Below, one piece after another: positions 46,161 through 56,496 of a stretch of 64,000 bases of DNA. The notes beneath the pieces are model-generated. The model was not told the DNA's origin. It did no database searches and saw nothing but the letters and a program-made list of their open reading frames with translations. The number at the start of each line of letters is the position of its first letter. The first letter of the stretch is position 1. The translations under genes and the position numbers were made by a program. Source of the DNA: Tremella fuciformis. Lineage: Eukaryota > Basidiomycota > Tremellomycetes > Tremellales > Tremellaceae. The stretch lies in contig CP136490.1 of assembly GCA_032768795.1 (NCBI GenBank), positions 434,001-498,000 of the forward strand. Direction: 5' to 3'.

Positions 46161-46961
46161 ATGTCTGGCTCCTCGAGAGACTTCTGGAGCATACTGAGCG
46201 ACACTCATAGTGTTGAAGACCCTCCCGGCTCGGACCATGTCCCCAGCTCAGAAGAAGCGACGACGTCGGAGACAACGACCCTCGCCGCCGGCTCAGATCT
46301 GATTGTTGAATCTACAACCGGTGTCGGTACACCCGGTGGTCAACTTCCGCCGTTAGCTCCTGGTGTCTACTTTTCGAGTGCAGGCCATTGCCCTTGTGTC
46401 GAAACGACCTGTAGGCCGCCAGCGGGGTTCCTACTTGAAGTCGTAGATCCGGGAGAACTGACAACTTGGACAATGATGACGCCATGGTCTCAAAACTCGC
46501 AACCTCTTGTCAGTGGCTCAGAGGGGGGGCGAGCATCTAACCTATTCGGGACCTTGAAACCCCTTTGCGAACGACTTGCAACCAGTATACAAACAGACAA
46601 GTGGTCTAAGCTTGGGATCTGGTCCATAACACAAGTCATGGGGCCACTTGCAAACGCAATGCTATCCCCCAACCCGAGTCATCAGGCCTGGCAGACAGCG
46701 CGGAACGGCTGGACCTCCCGGCAGAGGCGTCATTGGCACCACTCAAAGATGCTTCAGCTCTTCCTCAACGTGGACACCACTCCACAAACATACCCCGCCG
46801 AAGAGTTCCGGTATGATAACATTCGCACGGAACACAAAATCAGTCTGAAACAAGTATCGGACGCCATAGAATTTTGGTTGACTTGTCTGGCGACGGATCC
46901 CCGCGTTTCCTCGATCAGATTCAGACAACCCTCCCGGACTCGATGGTCAAAGGACACTTGA
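46161..46961 (+). CDS. Orphan tandem family member 1 (intronless)
   Basis: A 266-residue protein in one uninterrupted frame. I do not recognise the family. After an acidic, Ser/Thr-rich N-terminus it has the core block GVYFSSAGHCPCVETTC then RPPAGFLLEVVDPGELTTWTM, then TPWSQNSQPL. A helical middle follows (LKPLCERLATSIQTDKWS, GPLANAMLSPNPSHQAW). The C-terminal block is PAEEFRYDNI, ISLKQVSDAIEFWLTCLATDPRV, FRQPSRTRW. By eye about half of the core is identical to the genes at 48061 and 49499. There is no signal peptide, transmembrane segment or intron. All three share the start context GACATG, which supports the chosen ATG. The conserved CP-x-V-x3-CRPP cysteines could bind a metal or form a disulphide. 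Confidence 0.8.
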   Translation: MSGSSRDFWSILSDTHSVEDPPGSDHVPSSEEATTSETTTLAAGSDLIVESTTGVGTPGGQLPPLAPGVYFSSAGHCPCVETTCRPPAGFLLEVVDPGELTTWTMMTPWSQNSQPLVSGSEGGRASNLFGTLKPLCERLATSIQTDKWSKLGIWSITQVMGPLANAMLSPNPSHQAWQTARNGWTSRQRRHWHHSKMLQLFLNVDTTPQTYPAEEFRYDNIRTEHKISLKQVSDAIEFWLTCLATDPRVSSIRFRQPSRTRWSKDT

Positions 46962-46968
46962 CTGCGAA

Positions 46969-47448
46969 ATGTCGCTGTGCCTAGAGCCTCCCGCAGTTGT
47001 CATACTCTACGAGAGCATGCCACTCTTTTGCCCAGATGCATCCCTTAGACTGCCTTCAGACACTCGCATAACGATCGCCCAGCAGGTGTACCTGGGCGTT
47101 GGCCCGAGGGTTACAAAGTCGTCAAGGCTAGCGCTTTCACTTGTCTTGATCGACAGCTTTCCACAGACAGACGGAGAAGGTACGCGACCTGGACATTCCA
47201 GCAGGTGAGTGACCATTAGGCCTTTCCCAGACGATTGCGATCTTTTGACAAGGCTCGTTAAGAGGCCTCGACTGCCGTCATATGAGTCGACAGCATTAAG
47301 CACGCCCAACATGCAAGGCAGGTGTACTGTCCGAGTCACAGGCGGCATCGTTGAGAAACCCCTCCGCCCGCGGGCAAAGGAGGGGTCTCTCATCCTCGAC
47401 TCCTCTTGGCCCAAGGCTGAGCTGCGGAGAGGAACGAGCTCTGAGTGA
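46969..47448 (+). other. Unit-1-specific insert with possible broken or spliced ORF
   Basis: This stretch downstream of orphan gene 1 has no counterpart after genes 2 and 3. It holds an ATG frame (46969-47208) that runs into a good donor (CAGGTGAGT). A second protein-like frame then follows (LVKRPRLPSYESTALSTP ... SWPKAELRRGTSSE, ending TGA at 47446-47448). The two do not join in frame at the obvious splice sites. It may be a decayed gene or one with a further intron. I cannot assign it. Confidence 0.3.
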
Positions 47449-47644
47449 TCCGCCCGATTGTGGCTAGAGGCACATTGTTAGCAAATCCCGGCTACAGCTC
47501 TTTCTGTGAGCCGCTGGTACAGAGTAAATGAGATGACATCAGGTCGGAGGCCGTTGAAGTCAGAAAACCTCACGGCCTCACTGACCCATGGAAATCGGTC
47601 CGACTCTCCGCCATACAATGCTTTGGCGGATCCTAGAATCTAAT

Positions 47645-47790
47645 GGTGGATAGCATCATATAGGCCGCAAAGTAGGCGCCAAAGTCAATCCGGGCGATAA
47701 GTGGTACCACGCCGCCCCAGTAGATGTAAGCGTAGCCAGGTGTTGGCAACCATCCGACTGGTAGACGGGGTCAGGAAGCTCTGAGCACGG
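47645..47790 (+). repeat. Tandem-unit tail, copy 1
   Basis: About 146 bases beginning GGTGGATAGCATCAT and including GCCAAAGTCAATC, CGGGCGAT, CCACGCCGCCCCAGTAG, AAGCGTAGCCAGGTGTTGGC. It closely matches 49074-49220 and, less closely, 50416-50520. It lies between orphan genes 1 and 2. Confidence 0.85.
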
Positions 47791-48060
47791 AGAGGAAGTT
47801 TATCTTTCTAATATTGTGAGGTGAAAGATGGAGACGGCTTACGCTCGACGGCTGATGCTGCGAGGGGGTTTCCCTTCATCCATGAAACAGTCGAACCGTT
47901 GTTCGCACGGACACTGAGACGTGCTCGGTCGGTCAGAACTAGCTTTCTTGCTAGCGAAGGCGAGAAGCGCATGGAAACACCAAGACCTCTTGTCACGACC
48001 CCCGCCCACGCGCTAGAATCTTTTACTGCATTTCGCGCGAGCAACCGACACTTACCGGAC

Positions 48061-48861
48061 ATGGCCTCACACTGGGATCCTGTCCGCGACGCTGCGTCCA
48101 GACAACCATCCTCTATTTCCGACCAAACGCCAGCCTCACAAGTCGTGACGACACTGGAATCAACCACGTATAGCATCGAGATCCCTTCAACATCTCATCC
48201 CAGCAACACACCGCTCTCCCCCGTCGTTAGCTGCTCCAGTGGTCCAGAGCATGAAGTCTCTGGTACTTACTACTCCAGCAACGGTGGTTGTCCCACGGTG
48301 ACAACTCGCTGTAGGCCCCCGCCGGGCTTCCAACTCACCGTCGTCGATCCGAATGATATGACAAGCTGGACAATGAAGACACCATGGCAGTCGGAGGCTC
48401 GACCTCTGATGAGTGGTATTGAGGCGCGGCTCGCATCCCGCATGGTCCTGCCCCTGAAATCTCTTTCTGTACGACTTGATGCCGAGCTTCAGCTAAATAA
48501 GCATTCTGGACTTGGACCCGAAAGCATCAAACAGGCCGTGGGGCGACTTGCGGACGCCGTGCTGTCGCAAAACCCGTGTTATGAGGCCTGGCATACAGCG
48601 CGAGAAGGATGGCGCCCTAGCCAGCAAGATTACTGGACCAAGCACAAGATGCTTGCGCTTTTCGTTGGCCTGGACACTTCGCCGCAAGATGGACCGGCCG
48701 AACAGTTCCGGTACGCAAACGTCGACGCGCCTTACAGGATCAGCGAGAAAGAGGTGTCTGATGCCGTGGAATACTGGATGACTTGTATGGCGGCGGACCC
48801 CTGTATCCACGCAGTCAGATACAGGCAACCTCCGAAAACTCGATGGGATTATCCGTGCTGA
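48061..48861 (+). CDS. Orphan tandem family member 2 (intronless)
   Basis: A 266-residue single-exon paralogue of the genes at 46161 and 49499. It starts MASHWDPVRDAASRQ, parallel to MSTWYDPVRDVGPSQ of gene 3. The frame is open further upstream (to 47824, with another ATG at 47970), but the shared start context and N-terminal homology favour 48061. Core blocks: GTYYSSNGGCPTVTTRC, RPPPGFQLTVVDPNDMTSWTM, KTPW, GRLADAVLSQNPCYEAWH, PAEQFRYANV, ISEKEVSDAVEYWMTCMAADP, RYRQPPKTRW. No targeting signals are seen. Function is unknown; expansion in tandem with fast divergence suggests a lineage-specific role. Confidence 0.8.
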   Translation: MASHWDPVRDAASRQPSSISDQTPASQVVTTLESTTYSIEIPSTSHPSNTPLSPVVSCSSGPEHEVSGTYYSSNGGCPTVTTRCRPPPGFQLTVVDPNDMTSWTMKTPWQSEARPLMSGIEARLASRMVLPLKSLSVRLDAELQLNKHSGLGPESIKQAVGRLADAVLSQNPCYEAWHTAREGWRPSQQDYWTKHKMLALFVGLDTSPQDGPAEQFRYANVDAPYRISEKEVSDAVEYWMTCMAADPCIHAVRYRQPPKTRWDYPC

Positions 48862-49073
48862 CTGCATGTCCTCAACATGTATTACACCGTATTTAGTTGC
48901 CGTGCCCACGCTTCAGTGCCAATAAACCCCCTTGCCCAGTTACGGGTCGGAAGCAGGGGATCCCTCCGGCGTCATTGTATCTCGTACAGTCGGGTCAAAC
49001 TGTTTGCCATGTACTGTACCTCGCAGAAGCGCTTGGATGATTGATCAGTGGTTGGCGCCTTCTCGGATCTGTC
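48862..49073. other. 3' region of orphan gene 2
   Basis: This is a non-coding tail. Its last part (GCAGAAGCGCTTGGATGAT, 49023-49041) matches the tail of gene 3 (50382-50400). Confidence 0.5.
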
Positions 49074-49220
49074 GGTAGATAGCATCATCTGGGCCATGCA
49101 AACTAGTCGCCAAAGTCAATCTGGGCGATGAGTGATGCCACGCCGCCCCAGTAGCTATAAGCGTAGCCAGGTGTTGGCGACCATTGGTCTGGTAGATGGG
49201 ACTAGGAAGATCTGAGCAGA
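49074..49220 (+). repeat. Tandem-unit tail, copy 2
   Basis: About 147 bases homologous to 47645-47790, between orphan genes 2 and 3, ending in TAGGAAGATCTGAGCA at the start of the next unit. Confidence 0.85.
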
Positions 49221-49392
49221 GAACGTCATCTCGGATGGGACATGCGCCCTCGTTGTTCGTCCAAGGTCCTCCCCACGAGGCATACAAGATGGTCTGCGGA
49301 CGTCGGCTGGCTGTGGCTATCAAGGGATATCTCCCTTGAACCATGCGAAAGCAAATCTTTTGTTCGAGGCTGCGCTGGAACAAGTCAAGCCT

Positions 49393-49408
49393 CCCCCCCC
49401 CCCCCCCC
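49393..49408 (+). repeat. Poly(C) run, 16 bases
   Basis: An uninterrupted run of 16 C on the plus strand about 90 bases upstream of the ATG of orphan gene 3. It is absent from the same place in the other two units. Confidence 0.9.
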
Positions 49409-49498
49409 TTCTCCCCCTCCCCAGCTTCTCGAGAGGTTCAACTGTACATGTACCGTACAGTATCTTGCATTGGTCGCGAAGACTCACCCTTTTGAGAC

Positions 49499-50242
49499 AT
49501 GTCTACGTGGTACGATCCTGTCCGCGATGTTGGACCCAGTCAGCAAGCTTCTGGCTCCGGCCAATTTCCAGTCTCACAAGCAATCACGGCTTCGGACACC
49601 GTCACAATGGGCACTGAGGTTGCTGCTTCTGGTCTGTTTTACCGCAGTATCGGTGGTTGTCCTGCTGTGCCGATCAGCTGTAGGCCGCCACAAGGTTTCT
49701 GCCTCACCGTCACCGATCCGATGGATATGACAAGTTGGACGATCAAGGCACCTTGGGACTTAACGCCTCAGCATCTGGCTACAGGCAAAACAGTGCATCA
49801 AGGCCATGCGACTCCCGACTTGGACAAAGCTTGTCAAAAGCTTGACACCCAGGTTCTGGTTGATTGTAAAGTCCCGTATCTGGGCTGCAATGTTTCAAAG
49901 GTTATGGTGCGACTGGCACACGGAATGCTGTCCTCCAACCCGTCGCATCAGGACTGGCAGAGGAAGTGGCCGACTTGGGGGTCTAGCCTGAAGAGTCGGT
50001 GCACCAAGCGAAAGATGGTTAATGCCTTTCTTGGTGTGGACACGGAGCCACTCGAAGAGCCTGCTGAACAGTTCCGGTATGCAAACGTCCCGGAGGACCT
50101 CCGAATCAGTGAGAGAGAGGTGTCTGACGCTGCAACGTTTTGGATGAATTGCCTGGCGGCGGATCCCCACGTCCCCTGGATCACATTCAGACAGTCCTAC
50201 TATGCTCATGGAGCCATGAGCCTGGCTGGTAGCTCTGCCTGA
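49499..50242 (+). CDS. Orphan tandem family member 3 (intronless)
   Basis: A 247-residue single-exon paralogue, shorter at the N-terminus than the other two because the Ser/Thr-rich linker is reduced. It starts MSTWYDPVRDVGPSQQ. Core blocks: GLFYRSIGGCPAVPISC, RPPQGFCLTVTDPMDMTSWTI, KAPW, VRLAHGMLSSNPSHQDWQ, PAEQFRYANV, ISEREVSDAATFWMNCLAADPHV. The basic middle (SLKSRCTKRKM) differs in charge from gene 1. The C-terminus (YYAHGAMSLAGSSA) replaces the RTRW ending. No introns, signal peptide or membrane segment. The family is unrecognised. Confidence 0.8.
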   Translation: MSTWYDPVRDVGPSQQASGSGQFPVSQAITASDTVTMGTEVAASGLFYRSIGGCPAVPISCRPPQGFCLTVTDPMDMTSWTIKAPWDLTPQHLATGKTVHQGHATPDLDKACQKLDTQVLVDCKVPYLGCNVSKVMVRLAHGMLSSNPSHQDWQRKWPTWGSSLKSRCTKRKMVNAFLGVDTEPLEEPAEQFRYANVPEDLRISEREVSDAATFWMNCLAADPHVPWITFRQSYYAHGAMSLAGSSA

Positions 50243-50415
50243 GTTCAGGCCGTCCGTAGTTCTCATGCACTCATGCCACTCTTCTGCCCACTTGTGTCTC
50301 CTCGACTGCCGCCGGATTGCTCCTTGCCGTATATCGCTCATCGCCAAGCTGGGAAGATATAGCGTGCCATACGATGCCTTGGAGAAGCGCTCGGATGATG
50401 GGTTAGTGTTCGGCC
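50243..50415. other. 3' region of orphan gene 3
   Basis: This non-coding tail resembles the region after gene 1 (CATGCCACTCTTCTGCCCA here and CATGCCACTCTTTTGCCCA at 47018). That shows the duplicated unit included 3' flanking DNA. Confidence 0.55.
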
Positions 50416-50520
50416 GGTAGATAGCATCATCCGGGCAATTCAAACTAGTCCCCAAAGTCAATTGGGGCGATCAGTGGTGCTATGCCATCCCAATAGGCAT
50501 AAGCGAAGCCAAGTGTTCGC
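50416..50520 (+). repeat. Tandem-unit tail, copy 3 (most diverged)
   Basis: It begins GGTAGATAGCATCATCCGGGC and continues CCCCAAAGTCAATTGGGGCGAT and AAGCGAAGCCAAGTGTT. Similarity to the other tails ends near 50520, marking the right boundary of the triplication just before HEM2. Confidence 0.75.
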
Positions 50521-50584
50521 ACTACCCGCCGCCATCAGAACTGAGTCATATGACGAACGTACTATACTTGCATGCGTTCGCGAT

Positions 50585-51823
<1,239 letters not shown>

Positions 51824-52032
51824 CTTGCGGTCAGTCTGTCGTTGCCTGAGGTATGCAAGAGCAACAAGATATGTACGCTCGCTGAAAAGTCGGTCGACCG
51901 GGGTGGCCCGATCGACGCTCGGACCTACCGCGGCCGAGGGTCCACGTGGTCAATGTCTGTGCGGCATTCCCGGTGGAGGTCGTCCTCTTCCTTTTGCATC
52001 TCTGGTCTGTGAAGGAGCAAGAGGATGGCAGC

Positions 52033-53354
52033 ATGGACAGCGCGAGGACGGCAGCTAGCCGCAGTACAGCAGACGTTCTGGGGGAGATAGAATGCGGGAC
52101 GGCAGCGGACGTGAGTTGAGCGCTGTGTGATGGCCGATCGCTAAAGAGGTAGCTGGTCAACGCAGTCCGGAACGAGAGTAAGCCTAGCCAGCAAATGCAG
52201 ACATACAGCTCACGTCAGCCACCCCGTTCGGACCTGCTTTCCTGCCAGACCTCGACGAGAAGATCTTGTCTGCTCGGCCGCACCCTGGCGATGCCGCAAT
52301 CCGCCGTGGCGACTTGATTGAGCTTACCGGTCCATCTGGATCAGGTAGGGCTGTCTTATCGCCAATGACCGTAGCTGATGTCAAGGCAAGACCACCTTCA
52401 TTGTTTTCCTACTCATGACTACCATCCTGCCCGTGTCTCTCAGTCTGAGTTCTCCCCGTAATCTCGTTGTGCGGCTAGGGGGTCGGAACCAACATGCCAC
52501 TCTTCTGTTTCCAGTGACACATCGCCTGCCCATCGTCTCGCTCATGCGAGCCATGCGATCCCATATCCTCTCTTGTGTGCAGAACGATCTATCCACCAGC
52601 ACGGCACCCTCATCGCCTGCAGTCTTGGGAGTCATCGATGAGACTATCCGTGAAGCCTTGTCACGCTTACACGTCATCAAGATCAAGCCGCGATGGAAAC
52701 ACTGGGCATTAGCCCTACGAAGCATCGTCGATCCACCCCAGCTGCATCTTAACCCAACCGAGTACCCTGGCCGCGATCACGGCATGTCGCTGGTGGTATG
52801 TGACGGATTCGGCGACGCGTTCTACCCAGAGAGATGGGCAGACGAAGACAGAGGTAAACGAAGGAGGATGGTCGGTCCCCGCAGCGGGGACGACGTGGGC
52901 ATGCGAGACATTATGGACCTCATAGGGCGCGTGAGACGCGAGATGGGCGCAGTTGCCGTCCTGTCCACCCAAGGACTATGGGTAAGTACGTCCCTCGGGT
53001 TTGATTCAGCCAGCTCAGGGGCAGAAACAAGGCCAGACGCCCTTCTTCGCCCCGCACCTCCCGGCGCCGTACCCCATGCCGTATGCTCAGCGGGACGACG
53101 CTACGATCCCGCCGCGGGAAGAACACCTCGATATGCAGATCGCCATGCTCGGGCGGACTCGCCGACTTCAGCTGCCAGCCGACACGACACTGGTCGATGC
53201 GATGCGGGTGCCGCAGGACACTCGCGCTCAGCGTTTCGAAGGTATCCTGCGGATGCCTGGATGTGCGGGTCTTGCAGGCGGAGCGAGCGGCGAGCGGTTC
53301 AGCTGGCGAATAGGAGGAGAGGGTCTGGAGGCATGGGGCAGCGAGCATCAATGA
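52033..53354 (+). CDS. XRCC2-like Rad51 paralogue (recombination ATPase)
   Basis: A RecA-fold protein of the XRCC2 type, expected to help Rad51 in homologous recombination. It starts MDSARTAASRSTADVLGEIECG. After a 93-base intron come FLPDLDEKIL and RRGDLIELTGPSGSG, followed across an intron by KTTFIVFLL, so the Walker A motif is split at its lysine. Later blocks: VIDETIREALSRLHVIKI, a Walker-B-like MSLVVCDGFGDAFYPERW, and AVAVLSTQGLW. The last exon reads GQKQGQTPFFAPHLPAPYP and ends EAWGSEHQ. The order and spacing resemble XRCC2 (G-D-x-x-E-x-x-G-P ... T-x-x-x-W). It lies 209 bases from HEM2, divergently. Family placement by eye is good; orthology is not proven. Confidence 0.78.
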
Positions 53355-53553
53355 AACACGGTAAATGTGAAGAGTAGGCAATAGCAAGCATACATGATTG
53401 TAGAGTATTCCACATGCCCAAATCGCACAAGATCGTACGTACACTGCAGCATCTACTACATACACGGCTTCTGCACTCGATCCCAGATCGAGCATCTGCG
53501 ACTCTATATCGCCTGTACTTCTCCGTGCAAAAGATGCAAGAGACTGATATCGT

Positions 53554-55373
53554 CTAGCCCTCGCGAGCGACGTGCTCGACGGCGTCCTTGAAGATAGCGA
53601 GACCCTGTGCCATCTCCTCCTGGTTGCAGATCAGAGGCGGGATGAAACGGATAGTGTCAAAGCAAGATGTGGTGAGGATCATGAGATCATGGTCGAGGCA
53701 GTACTGCTGTACGCGCTTGCCGATGTCCTTGGGGACCGCAGTGCCGGTAGTGAGGCCCTCGAGCGAGAGAGGCGAGGACGCCGAGCGGAATTCGATGGCG
53801 TTCATCAACTTCAGCGTCAGCTGTGACTCTCAAGAGGAGGAACGGACAGCTCACGCCGGAGATGCGGACGTCGGCGATCATGTGCCCGGTCTTGGGTGAC
53901 TTCTGCAGGCCTTCGAGAGTCTCGCGCATCTGCTCCGAGCTGTGCGTCAGCATGTACCCCGCTGTCATCAACGGGAGGGCTCACAGGAGAGCCACGTTGG
54001 TCTCAAAGTCCTCGGTCTGGAAGACGTCCTGTACCGCGACACCGGCCGCACAGCTGACTGCGTTTCCGGCATAGGTACCGCCGAGACTGCCGACGGGCAG
54101 CTTGTCCATGATAGCCTTGGGCGCGACGATACCGCTGAGAGGGTAGCCGTTGGCGACACCCTTGGCGAAGATCATGAGGTCGGGCCTGACGCCCGAGTAC
54201 TGGGTGGCAAAGTACTTGCCGGTGCGGAAAAAGCCGGTCTGCACCTCGTCGACGATGAGCATGATCGAGTGTTTGTCGCACACCTCGCGGAGGTGGTGGA
54301 GGAAAGCAGGAGGACACGGGACATAGCCACTACGTCAATCAGCTCACAGTCCTGAATCGTGCATGGTCATGCGACTCACCCCTCGCCCTGGACGGGCTCA
54401 ATGATGATGGCCGCAGTGTCGGTGGGGTGGACCTGCTGCTTGAAGAGCATGTCGAGCTGGTAAGCTGCGGCCTTGATGAGGTCGGCCTCGGAGGTCGACG
54501 GCGGCAGGCCGAGCGAGTGCCAGTAAGGGAAAGGAGTCGAGTACACACCGCCCTGATTCGGATCAGCGCGCGACCCTCAGCTGCGCGATGCGATGGCACT
54601 CACCATCAACGGCATGGTACCTTGCGAGTAGATGGTCTTGCTTCTAGTGAGGGCGGATGCGCCGGCTGTGCGGCCGTGGTACGAGCCCTGCATGGTGATG
54701 ATGTTCTGCTTCTTGGTGGCGAGGCGGGCGACCTTGACGGCGGCCTCGACGGCCTCGGAGCCGGAGTTCCAGAAGAAGAAGCTGTCGAGGGACGGGTGGG
54801 GCATGACGGGCAGGAGGCGCTCGATGAGCTGCAGGTAGGGCGCCGAGAATGTGATGGAGCATTGCAGGTGGACGAGCGTCTCTGCCTGGCGCTGAACAGC
54901 CGCGGTCACGGCCGGGTGGCAGCTGCATATCAGCAATGCGCTCAGCGGAGTAAGGGGATGACTCACTGGCCGAGGTTGGTGACGCCGATACCAGAGGTAA
55001 AGTCGAGGAACTTGCGGCCCTCGCTGGTCCAGAGGTTGGCGCCCTGTCCCTTGACGGTGACAATGTCCTTCAGGCGGCCGAGACCATGGGCGACGTGCTG
55101 CCTGCCAAAGTCGGCCCACTCGGCCTCGGTGCGTACGGGGGCAGGCATGTCGGAGCTGGTGTCGTGCTGGTGCTCGAAGGGCTGAGAGGCAAGTGCAGGC
55201 TGTGCGAGTGCGCGCGAGGACGAAGTGGCGATGGAGCGAGATGAAAGGAGAGCGAGCGACTTGGGATGAGAGGAAGAGGGGGCCTGCGCGAGTCGAGGTG
55301 TAATATGTCTGGTGCGAGGGGAGAGAAGGCGAGGGGACCGGAGGACGGAGGGTCCCGGGAAGCGAAGCGCCAT
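53554..55373 (-). CDS. Class III aminotransferase, mitochondrial GABA-transaminase type
   Basis: A PLP enzyme of the omega-aminotransferase family, most like 4-aminobutyrate aminotransferase, which feeds GABA nitrogen to 2-oxoglutarate. The start gives a Ser/Arg-rich, acid-free leader (MALRFPGPSVLRSPRLLSP ...) of about 75 residues, typical of mitochondrial import. A second in-frame ATG before PAPVRTEAEW could give a cytosolic form. Family blocks: NLWTSEGRKFLDFTSGIGV, SFFFWNSGSEAVEAAVKVAR, MQGSYHGRT, AAIIIEPVQGEGG, MLIVDEVQTGFFRTGKYFA (cofactor Asp), LMIFAKGVANGYPLSG (Schiff-base Lys) and GGTYAGNAVSCAAG. Six or so introns. The substrate could also be another omega-amino acid such as beta-alanine. 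Confidence 0.88.
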
Positions 55374-56496
55374 GATGAGAAGGCGGGTGGATGAATGGTG
55401 CGCGGCCGACGAGATTGTCCGTGAGGAGGGCTGCTTCCTGCAACTGGAAAGCTGGACGGGGGAGCGATTGATTCCCTGATCGCCACCTCGCTTGGATATT
55501 TCAGTCGAGACGAGACCAGACGAGCGCAGAAAAATGCGGGGTTGTGCCGGGCGGCCGAGGGGTCCCGTCGGTCTAGGAGGGTCCAGGCAGCAACGAAAGA
55601 TGCGATGTCGCGGCGCACTCCTTCCCAGCTGGCTGTACGACGTACGGTCTTTCACAAAGTGGGAAGAGGTGATGGATGAGATGGGCTATGATTGGCGCTG
55701 CGCCGCTCCACACGCATACACGGACGGATGGTGGGCGGATAGTATTCCTGCGAAGCGCTGCTCTGCTCGAGACGAGCTACTCTGCTCTGGCCCAGTGCAG
55801 GCCGGTCCAGCCTTGGTACGTCGCTTAGCGAAGTGTTATTTCTCTGCTGCCTGTAGAGAGAGTACAAGCGATCGTCATCTCGCCGGACCCTGTGTGCTTC
55901 CACCTTTCAGGAACACGACCCACAGACCACGTTGCGAGATAGCACAGACCTCGCTTAGGGACCATCAATCAAAAAAGTCTCGGCAATCACCGCCGAAACA
56001 TATGGGCGCTTAATGGGATCGACGACGACGACATCAACACACACACAGACGCACTCCTCAACACATCGCCATCTTCTTGCTCTGGACATCCAGCATTGGT
56101 CCATGAGAATAGCCCATCCGCGCCTGCCGGATCACATCTTCATCCATCACGTTCAGCCACTAGTCTAAAGCCCCCGCTCGCTACGTCGAGCGGAATGGAA
56201 TGGAGAGCGCGACTGACCCCTTCCGGCCATGCGGCGACTTCCCAGCCCATCGCTCTATCCGGTCAACTAAGGATGCATCGGGACAGGCTACTGTGCTTCT
56301 CACGGGCGACATGGCATCGTGTGGCGCGGTGTGCAATTAATGCGCGGCAAGCCTCGTCCGTCGCGAAGAGAGTAGCTGATTCTGTCTCTGATATTTCTCT
56401 CACTGACGGACACTCGATCGCGAGCGGCGCACGCAGCAGGACTGTCCGTGTGCTCGCAGCTCAGCGCAGGTCGCTATCATCTACACCAGTACAATC
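55374..56496. promoter_or_regulatory. Divergent intergenic region aminotransferase / Ser-rich protein
   Basis: About 1.1 kb lies between divergent starts. A 173-codon frame (55492-56013) crosses it but has no homology I can name and starts beside the aminotransferase promoter, so I treat it as chance. No RNA gene or repeat is seen. Confidence 0.4.

Noticed and set aside
47821..48060. N-terminal extension of orphan gene 2
   Set aside because: The frame is open, but the 5' codon is GTG, the in-frame ATG at 47970 has no homologue in the sisters, and all three paralogues share start context and N-terminal sequence at the downstream ATG.
46161..50242. Orphan triplet as retroelement or viral remnants
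   Set aside because: There are no reverse transcriptase, transposase, capsid or terminal-repeat signatures around the genes. Repeats are explained by tandem duplication of the whole unit.
55492..56013. 173-codon plus-strand frame upstream of the Ser-rich gene
   Set aside because: It starts within the aminotransferase promoter, has no recognisable domain, and is rich in Arg/Cys/Pro as expected by chance at this GC content.
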